From the NCBI GenBank assembly GCA_037951105.1, contig JBAMJV010003041.1, forward strand, positions 1 to 64,000: 64,000 bases of DNA, written 5' to 3'. Positions within the stretch are counted from its first letter, which is position 1, and every line of letters begins with the position of its first letter. Below the pieces are notes generated by a model. It saw only the letters and a list, made by a program, of their open reading frames with translations, was not told the origin of the DNA and did no database searches. Positions 56,296 through 64,000 of this stretch are shown piece after piece. The position numbers were made by a program, and so were the translations under genes. This DNA comes from Echinarachnius parma (taxonomy: Eukaryota; Echinodermata; Echinoidea; Clypeasteroida; Echinarachniidae).

Positions 56296-56935
56296 CGTTT
56301 CAATCACACTCAAAATGGCTACTGTCCAACATAATTATGATGTTGTTTAGTTCAAGTCAGATTGTATGAATGTATTCCTACATTTCCTGGTAATATTTTT
56401 GTCTGACTGTCCAATGACTATTTCATATTTCGTCTCCTTCTCTCTTAGCAACAATGTAAATGGTGTCCAAACATTCATCTAATGAAGACATCAACTAATC
56501 AAACTCGACATGGGTGCCATTTTAGAATGGCAATACTCCAAATACGACTGCTTACTTCAATTATCTATGTTTTCGAATCAGTGGGTGGTATGATCATTCC
56601 CAGCCCTCATTTACTGGCTGACACCCCGATGTAAAGTACATGTACACGTGTACATCAATATGTGATACTTCCATTTATTAGTTGAACATGACATGACAAG
56701 AATATGTTTATGTCGGCCCATTCATATTTCATAATCACACATGCACCACATGTAATGAAATGAGTCTGCAGAAGTTCCTCTATTGATACATTTAACTTAG
56801 TAGTCATACAAATCTCTCATGTTAAAAATACAGTTACTGGATAAATTGATTTAAAAAAAAACACTAAAATAATGTGTTTTTTTTCTCACTAAAATAAACG
56901 TGAAACATAATATTTCAACTCATGTTCATCTCCTT
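56296..56935. other. AT-rich DNA, no gene seen
   Basis: Nothing recognised beyond short A/T runs. Confidence 0.4.
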
Positions 56936-57200
56936 AGTATCAGATAGCTGTGAGATCTGAAGTTATTTTGAACTTGAAACTGAAAAATCATACTAATCTT
57001 TTTCAGATGGCTAAAACTACAACAAAAAGATCACGAAAACTACACCAAATAAGGTATTTTTCTGACTACATTGAACATGAAATTTGAAACTTTTTATTTC
57101 ACACTCAAGTTCATCTTTTACGTCTGAGATAGCTGTGGGATTCAAAGTTATTTTGAACTTGAAACTGAAAAATCATGCTAATCATTTTCAGATGGCTTTG
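56930..57200 (+). repeat. 184-bp tandem duplication
   Basis: ttgaacttgaaactgaaaaa (56968 and 57152), preceded by agatagctgtg and followed by tcat(a/g)ctaatc.ttttcagatggct in both copies. Confidence 0.85.
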
Positions 57201-57299
57201 GGGATTAAAGTCTTTCTACACATACAGGACGTGAGATTCTTTTATGTTCGACATCTTCATTTTTATGAGTTTAGAAGGATATTATCAGTCTGGTGCATA

Positions 57300-57765
57300 T
57301 CATCTTGAAGTGCCCCCGCGGTATTAAACCCAATTGTGTAGTTTTATATAGGCCCCTAGGACGAATCAAAAGATTAAGACAAGGAAAATCATATAATCCT
57401 AAAAGTGCTTCTGATTTTAATATTTTCCGGTTGTATAACCCTTTGCTTACAAGAGTTGCAATATTCCTTTCATACGTGTACATGTACTTTTTACTAGGCC
57501 TGTTGGATGAATCGAAATATTATTAAAGAAAAGGAAAATCGTAACTATCGTCCCTAAAGTGCTTCTGATTTTAATGTTTTCCAGTCGTATAACCCTTTGC
57601 TTGCTATATTTATACATATATACCTTTCATACGTGTACTTTTAAATAGGCCTGTTGGATGAATCAAAAGATCAAAGGAAAGTCGTATCTATCATCCTAAA
57701 AGTGTTTCTGATTTTAAAGTTTTCCTGCTATCCTGCCGCATAACCCTTTGCTTGCTAGCATTACT
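57300..57765 (+). repeat. ~150-bp tandem repeat, three units
   Basis: gtgcttctgattttaa (57405, 57559) and gtgtttctgattttaa (57702), followed by rtataaccctttgctt and later cctttcatacgtgtac and ataggcctgttggatgaatc. Confidence 0.85.
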
Positions 57766-58400
57766 TACACAATACATTTCACAAGCATAATTGTGTTAGA
57801 ATATTTCAATATAGGACACTTTATGTGTTTGCATAACTATATACAACTTTACGAATCTGTAGAACTATTAACACCAACCTATGGCAGTGATATATTAATA
57901 AATGTTCCTGGCATTTTGAAGGGAAACTGAGCACTGAAGGAGCAGATCCCAAAGACCAGTGGAAAAATGTGATCTTAAATTATAAGAAAAACAAGAGAAT
58001 AGATCCCATAACAAACAAAAAAACGTATTTCATATTAATTTATAAACCTATGACACTGTTGGGCCAGGGAAATATTTGATTGCCTGCCATATACTTAGAA
58101 TTGTTGAACTCCATGATTTATCCTTTCTCTTTCTCACAAACTCCCCCCCCCCCCCCCCCCAATATACATTTCAACAAGTTTCTTAATTGCTACATGATGT
58201 CATGATATCGTAAATCATTTCAGAATAGTTTCTAATTTTTCTGACAAATTGAAACCCACTTCTGACAAAATAACATCTTTTTAAATACCTCGGCGATAAA
58301 TCTCACAGGTGGGGAAAGGCGGCCATTCAAAATTTACGAGACAGGAACTGCCTGTGCGCTGTAGTTCGCTCAAGCTGTCAAACCATGCCCTGCTCCATGG
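57766..58400. other. AT-rich DNA with C18 tract
   Basis: C18 at 58143-58160, directly followed by aatat. A short GC-richer segment at 58300-58385 includes aggcggccat and the palindrome caggaactgcctg. No gene. Confidence 0.45.
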
Positions 58401-58404
58401 ATAC

Positions 58405-58830
58405 AAACATCACCAATTGTCAGCACAAATTATGTTACTACAGTAACAATCAGGGACTTTTTCCTGCACAAATTACAACCTTACACTAGTTACAGTAAAA
58501 AAACATGAACTTTTCTCTCCACAAATTACAGCGCCACGGTTTAAAACATCGTGAACTAAATATTCCTCCAACAATTTACAGCACTGCAGACGAATCCAAA
58601 CGTGATCCCCAGCGAATTACATCGCTAATTGGCAGTCATTCTACCTTGCACAAATTACATTACTACAACAGCTAACATGAACTTTCTTTTTTTCTCTTGA
58701 CATATTATAGCGACATACTTCAATACATACGTGAACTGCATATTTCTCCACACGATTTTCAACACGGCAGACGCATACAAACGTGATCCCCAGCAAATTA
58801 CGCCGCTAATTGTCTGTCATTTGGCGCTGG
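58405..58830 (+). repeat. 181-bp tandem duplication
   Basis: cagacgaatccaaacgtgat (58587) and cagacgcatacaaacgtgat (58768), each followed by ccccagc.aattac, cgctaatt and gtcatt; preceded in both by tacatgaacttt/taacatgaactttc and cgtgaact..atattyctcca. Confidence 0.85.
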
Positions 58831-58899
58831 TCTCTGCTTAATGAGTACAGATTACAATGCAGGAATTATCCACTTATCAACGGCGTTTGCAATCCACCA

Positions 58900-59225
58900 G
58901 TAGCATGACTTACACCTCTGCCATGTACATGTAAAGCATCCACACAATTTATTACATGGATTTGACATGCATGTAGTCACCTTTCTAGTTACATGCTGAA
59001 CACACTATACATCGGTCGGCTAAGCTGCAGAAGGACTTTCCATGGACTGAAACCTAAAACAAAGCCTCTTTGCTGCTAAAAAAATGATATCCCACATGAC
59101 TTAGTCCTCTGACATGCAATGCATCCACAAACATTGTTACATGGATTGTACATGTATGTTATCAAATTTCTACATGCTTTGACTCACTAAATCATCAGCT
59201 ATGCTGCGGAAGGAATTTCCCTGGA
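58900..59225 (+). repeat. ~187-bp tandem duplication
   Basis: catgacttacacctctgcca and catgacttagtcctctgaca open two units near 58908 and 59095; both continue catccacaaa, ttacatggatt.acatg.atgt and gcttagctgc.gaaggactttcc-like ends. Confidence 0.8.
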
Positions 59226-59960
59226 CAAAAACTATATTGTTTCTTCGTATACATGTGCTGCCAAATGAAAGAAACGTGAAAGAAAGACACTTGCATTAAG
59301 AATTCATTCCCTCTCCAACAGTCTTCACCTGTCGTCTATATACAGTCTAACAACGTCCTTCTGCCAGTCAAAATCATGACATTGGTTGTAAAGAGACAAT
59401 CAAATTAATAAAGGTGAAAGAAAGTCATACACACACTGAAAATTAAATCAACTCCTTACGGCACCTTTTGGCACCTGTCACAATTTGTGAGGGAACTGCA
59501 TGACAGTTTCATGAGAAGTGACCACTACCTTTCGTTAGGTGCGTTAATTAATTTACTTCAAATTAACACCATGACTTGTTAGTTTTAAAGAAAATAAAGA
59601 AGAGGTGAAAAGGAGGCCAGGAAATCCTTTTAACACCATTGGCTTTTTCACCATCACGTACAACAGGTAGTTCTTCGCACCTGCGTGAATTCACTCAAAT
59701 GGCAAGTCACAAAGAAAGGTGAAGTTCCAAGCAAGAAATGTTTCTTATTTAAAAATTTAAAAACCTCTGTAATCTTTTTAATGATAAACCTATGTATATG
59801 GTTTAATGAACCCAGTTCCTTAAAGATTCTGAAATTCCCACGCCCACAGACTTTGTACAGTGCCCACCAGTTCCTGTAAAAACAACAATCATTCAGGAGA
59901 CGATGCTAGAAATTTATATTTTAGTTGCTGATATAAAACACATACTTTCTTAGCCTATCC
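59226..59960. other. AT-rich DNA, no gene seen
   Basis: No repeats or frames of interest. Confidence 0.4.
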
Positions 59961-61255
59961 TGTAGAAATCTTGTGATTGAGCAAAACAAAAAATTATGAT
60001 AATTTGCGCTACGGAAAGAGGCCATCCCAGAAAATATAGTATTGATCAGAATTGCTGGGGGTGACCCTGGGTAGTAGAATATCTTGAGTTAATAATGTTT
60101 TCATTGTGCATACTTCGCCAATCAACCTTCCCTCTAGAAAAAAACAACATGTGATTGATACAAAATGATAACTTGTGCAAGGGCAAGGCCGCAAGGGACC
60201 ATCCCCAAAATATATTATTAACAAACATGAATTTATATAGTTATAATCAGGAAAATCATGTGATCAGTTGTTTTTCTCATAATGCATATTACTAACCCAA
60301 CCTTACCTCTAGAAAATAACATGCGATTGAGAAAAAATGATAGTTCCTGCTAAGGAAAGAGGCCATCCTAAAAAATACAATATTGACAAAGTTTTACTAT
60401 AGAATGATCTGGGGGGTGTTTCACAAAGATACTAAGTTGATCTTAGCACTAAGATGGTCTTAAATATTATGGAAAGCCACTAGTGTCTTGAAACAGTTTT
60501 GTAAAAGTTATGTTGAAATGCATAAAATGTTGATTCAAATCATATATCAAAGAGATTCATGATCTTCACATAAAATTCGTGAAATTTCTTTGATAATTAG
60601 AAAATATATATGATTTGAATCAACATTTTATGCATTTCAACATAACTTTTACAAAACTGTTTCAAGACACTAGTGGCTTTCCATAATATTTAAGACCATC
60701 TTAGTGCTACGGTCAACTTAGGATCTTTGTGAAACACCCCACTACTAGGGTTAATAGAAATCATGTGATCATCTTTTCCCATCATTATCATTCGAACCTA
60801 CCCTCAAGAAAATGACATGTGATTGAGAAGAAACAAGAAGAAGAAGATAATTTATGCGAACGAAAGAAGCCATATCCCCCAAAATACTCTAAAGACGAAA
60901 GTTTTGCTAAAGAAATATCAATACACTACTAGAATTTAATGGAAAATTGTATGATCATCTTTCCCCTAACTCCGCATACTATCCTATCCAAGCCTTCCCC
61001 CCAAGAATGACATGTGATTGAGAAGGGGAAAAAGAAGGAAGCTAATTTGTGCTAGTGGAAAGAGGCCAACCCAGAAAATACAACAGTTACATAGATTCAT
61101 TTTCATATCTCGCTCAGGACTGCTGGGGGTTAACAGAAAATCATGCGATCATTTTTAGAAAAAATGACACGTGATTATAAAAAAAGACGATAATTTGCGC
61201 GAGGGTAAGGGGCCATCCCTGAATATAACGAACCCTGGGTTCGACGGAAAGATGT
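59960..61255 (+). repeat. ~170-bp tandem repeat, six units, one carrying a MITE
   Basis: gtgattga-type words at 59973, 60151, 60323, 60819, 61014 and 61171. Each unit has gataatttgygc, gaaagaggccatccc.aaaata and aaatcatgtgatca. Subtracting the 330-bp MITE, spacings are 178, 172, about 166, 195 and 157. Confidence 0.85.
60411..60740. mobile_element. MITE with TGTTTCACAAAGAT termini, copy 2 (near-palindrome)
   Basis: Ends ggggtgtttcacaaagatac and ttaggatctttgtgaaacac-ccc. The arms (about 125 bp) are nearly identical in reverse complement, including ttaaatattatggaaagcca, tgtcttgaaacagttttgta and tgaaatgcataaaatgttga. A short spacer (about 60538-60612) has its own weak hairpin. It sits inside the ~170-bp tandem array, so it is younger than the array. 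No ORF. Confidence 0.9.
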
Positions 61256-62315
61256 TTGGGGGGAGCACAGGTTGTTATTGCTACTGCAGTCCGCTACAGG
61301 GAGCTTCCACCCAACTTAATGAGTTTTCCTGCGAATGGAGTCACCCAGGATCGGAAGATGTGGGCCCATCATAGACCCTTTCATATCGAGAGGCAGGATA
61401 GTTCTACACTGGTCCTGACTCCTGAAGTGCTTTGAATGTTGATGTGTATATTATATACAAACAAACAAAAACAATCATAGGGTGCTTAATAAGCCCTTGA
61501 TTGATTGCCTGTGGCAAGCAAAAGTTGGAACTAATGTTTTGTGGAAAAAAAGAAGAAAAAGAGTCACCCTAATTGGGCAAAAACTAAATTTGTAGAAATA
61601 GTATATAAAATAAACGTAGGAATATGGCACTTTGTTGGTATAGTGATTTTTTTTCTCTTGGCCAGTGCTCTAATAGAGTTCCATATCACTATGTACAGTT
61701 TGTGATTTATTTCAATGTTAATAATTGAAATAGACAACATGCTAGTCATTTTTTCAAATCTTTTTAAGACATGACTTTGAAGATAACTTATTAAAAGCTA
61801 AACAAACTTTCACTAGAATTTGTTCTACAATGCTTCTGAAACGGGTGGAATTCATAGCCTTGGTGTGGAAGGGGTACTACCAAGCAAGGAGCCATATAAT
61901 TAACCCATTAACATCACTAACCTATCAAGTACTGCTATTCCTATCTATTCCCATACAGTTACCATATGACACACACTGACACATGGTTCCTGTAGGTAAT
62001 GGGTTGACTTAATGAATATGATTTAATTTCTATATAGAAGTTATAGACCCCGGTGAGAGGGAGATTACCTCAAGCAAGCGTTTCCTCAGTAGTTAAATGG
62101 AACTGTCTCATCTTGCAGGAGCCAAATCAGGAAGCAACTTATCACTTTAAACCAATCAAGTCTTCAGTATATTACTCTTTATATCTATACAGGCATACTC
62201 TATAGGCGCCAACCAAAGTATTTTAGGAACCAGTCTTGAATGGGGTGACCTTGCACTTTAATACCAAACCATTACAAGCGTCACTCACTTTCAGCAAGAA
62301 TCAATTAAATCACCA
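61256..62315. other. AT-rich DNA, no gene seen
   Basis: Nothing recognised; short A-rich runs only. Confidence 0.4.
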
Positions 62316-62318
62316 TAA

Positions 62319-62565
62319 CTACTTTGAATGTCTTTGATATATTCAATATCACTTCACTATTAAAACTTAGCAATACATTAATGTGCACTTTCACCAAAAA
62401 TAAAACAACTACCCCCCCCCCCCCCCCTACTTTGAATGTCTTTGATATATATATTCAATATCACTTCACTATTAATACTTAGCAATACATTAATGTGCAC
62501 TTTCACCAAAAATAAAACAACTACCCCCCACCCCCCCCCCCCCCCAAAAAAAAGGGGGGGGGGAA
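62319..62565 (+). repeat. 108-bp tandem duplication ending in poly-C
   Basis: actttgaatgtctttgatat at 62321 and 62429, nearly identical through caataaaacaactac-like sequence to a terminal C run: C16 (62412-62427) in unit 1, and ccccccac then C15 (62531-62545) in unit 2. Unit 2 is followed by A9 and G11. The poly-C differs although the rest is almost unchanged. Confidence 0.9.
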
Positions 62566-62779
62566 CAATACTGATGTTATATGAAAGTAATTTGCTGTGT
62601 CATGTATGGTACCTTCCCTTTTCAAAACCAACTTTCAAATGACCATTAATCATCACGTTATTAACTCTATAAGAACATTATCATCAAGAAACAATTAAGT
62701 CAAATCACATACCCACATGTACATTGATGTGTCTATGAGTATACAATGAGTTAAGGAGAATACATCTTATTATAAATGT

Positions 62780-63625
62780 CATGTCACATGATGGCTTTTA
62801 CTGCAAGCTAAACTCGAGGCTACTCCGTTCACGCACATCTAGGCCATAGGACCAGGGAGTTTTCAGTTGAAAGAGTATGTATTTTAAAAAGTCAGTATTA
62901 CATGTAGTCAAATCACATGTATACACGTGTACATTTCTGTGCCCATTAGTTGGAGATGGGTTAATCTCATTCTAACTGTCATGTTGTCAGGTTAGTGTGA
63001 GAAGGGCATTAAGTCAATGTTTGACTAAATGGAGTTCTTGTACATGTAGGTCAGGGCCTTTTCTATGAATGAAACAGGCATGTGAGTGGGGTAAGAAAAA
63101 AAAAGAGGAAAGTCGCAGCATAATTGCACAAGTGTCTGGGGTCCAGGCCTTGATGTTTTTTTAGTATTAAATGCATTCTCGACCCATTTTTCATAATTCT
63201 TCCAAAATTACTATGTAAGATTTGGTCAGATTTACGTTTAAATGTTGTCTCTATACATTTAATAAAGTAAAGTTAAAAAAAAAAAATAAAAAAAAAAATA
63301 AAGAAACAAGGAAGTCTTACATGCCTGATGAAATGTAACATTTTCAGAAAATAATCATATTTATCATATTTGTAATATTTATCAAAAAGTTAAAAATCTT
63401 GAGCTATATTGGATATGTACAAGGCTCCCTAACTTTGAATATGATTATCTCAGAAGTACAAAAAGTGACTTAGCGCCCTTCTCTTTCTCAAACGAGGATG
63501 GATGAAATCACATGACACGTCATATGATGCCTGAATAAATGGATGTTGCTTTTACCTCAAGCTACACTCGAGGGTACTCCATTCATGCACATCTAGGCCG
63601 CAAGGACCAGGAGTTTTGAGTTTCA
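62780..63625 (+). repeat. Dispersed duplicate (gctactccgttcacgcacat)
   Basis: About 85 bp at 62784-62870 (cttttactgcaagctaaact, tccgttcacgcacatctagg, ggaccagggagtttt) recurs at about 63545-63620 with moderate divergence. Between the copies: no gene, and an A-rich run at 63273-63300. Confidence 0.75.
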
Positions 63626-64000
63626 TATTTGGTTTCGGTTGGGCATCCATGGATATCAAAATTCATTCATTCATTCATCCATTCATTCATGAAAATTTCA
63701 TAATCAATTCTTGACCATAAACATCCTCCAAGACCGGAGTATCCCATTGACAAGTGAAATGAGACGGCTAATTTTGTTTCCATTGTCTTATCTCGAATCT
63801 TTGTCATTTTCTTTCATCCCTATAGTCTGGGGAAGGCCTGCACAAAAGCCAGAAAGGCCTCACATCGAAACCAGAAGTCATTTATTCAATGATCGGGAAT
63901 ATTCCCTATTTAGCCTTAGAACACAAGAGGTCAGTCCTTACTCTAATCACGCATCCTTTTGGCAGAGGGCATTAATACAGAGTTTTTATATGAACCCCTT
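63626..64000. other. ATTC microsatellite and unique DNA to the window end
   Basis: (ATTC)n at about 63660-63690. The rest has no recognisable feature. Confidence 0.6.

Larger units (their letters stand above)
36563..64000 (-). other. Probable HIVEP upstream intron and/or 5' flank
   Basis: The exon at 36562 needs at least one upstream exon on the minus strand. I found no ORF in 36.6-64 kb with recognisable HIVEP N-terminal sequence; vertebrate family members commonly have small, mostly non-coding 5' exons separated by long introns. The interval is filled by tandem arrays and MITEs, consistent with a large intron. Whether the promoter is inside the window cannot be decided from sequence alone. 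Confidence 0.5.

Overview
The window looks like genomic DNA from a marine invertebrate, most likely a non-chordate deuterostome and possibly an echinoderm such as a sea urchin. This is an inference. It rests on one intron-bearing animal gene, an AT-rich background, very long poly-G/poly-C runs, and dense short inverted-repeat transposons. I see no prokaryotic features, CRISPR array, rRNA or convincing tRNA.

One protein-coding gene can be supported: a Schnurri/HIVEP-family transcription factor on the minus strand. A single uninterrupted 7.46-kb exon (36562 down to 29106) carries an N-terminal ZAS zinc-finger pair, a conserved 'SVIQHT' segment, a conserved block before the second ZAS domain, the C-terminal ZAS pair with its acidic tract, and a third cluster of three C2H2 fingers of the kind known in Drosophila Schnurri. 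The central CCHC finger of vertebrate HIVEPs is not visible. The exon begins at a clear 3' splice site, so the 5' exon(s) lie at higher coordinates, unrecognised or outside the window. The DNA from 36563 upward is therefore probably intron and/or 5' flank, and the DNA below 29106 is 3' UTR and then intergenic.

Layout: 1-3.3 kb, dispersed repeats, a nested inverted repeat and a compound tandem MITE. 3.3-8 kb, AT-rich DNA with GAT/GATC microsatellites, an inverted repeat and poly-C tracts. 7.7-8.7 kb, two copies of a ~385-bp TTAA-flanked element. 10.3-11.2 kb, a ~220-bp satellite with a poly-C run per monomer. 11.2-18.7 kb, poly-G elements, a long GT microsatellite, a perfect 106-bp inverted repeat and a TGTTTCACAAAG MITE. 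18.7-29.1 kb, quieter AT-rich DNA with a pogo-like MITE, then a purine-rich block followed by a pyrimidine-rich block. 29.1-36.6 kb, the exon. 36.6-64 kb, many ~110-200-bp tandem arrays and further MITEs (ATATGTGACCGGCT family, a 366-bp palindrome, a hAT-like element with an 8-bp TSD, a Tc1/mariner-pogo type element, five more TTAA-element copies).

The most unusual signals are: (i) three tiny (36-39 bp) hairpin inserts, each between perfect 6-, 10- or 12-bp direct repeats, two of which have related uninserted sites in neighbouring repeat copies; (ii) more than 30 homopolymer G/C tracts, at least one of which can be compared with its pre-expansion state in sister repeats; and (iii) the single-exon HIVEP gene combining both ZAS domains with a Schnurri-type C-terminal finger triplet.
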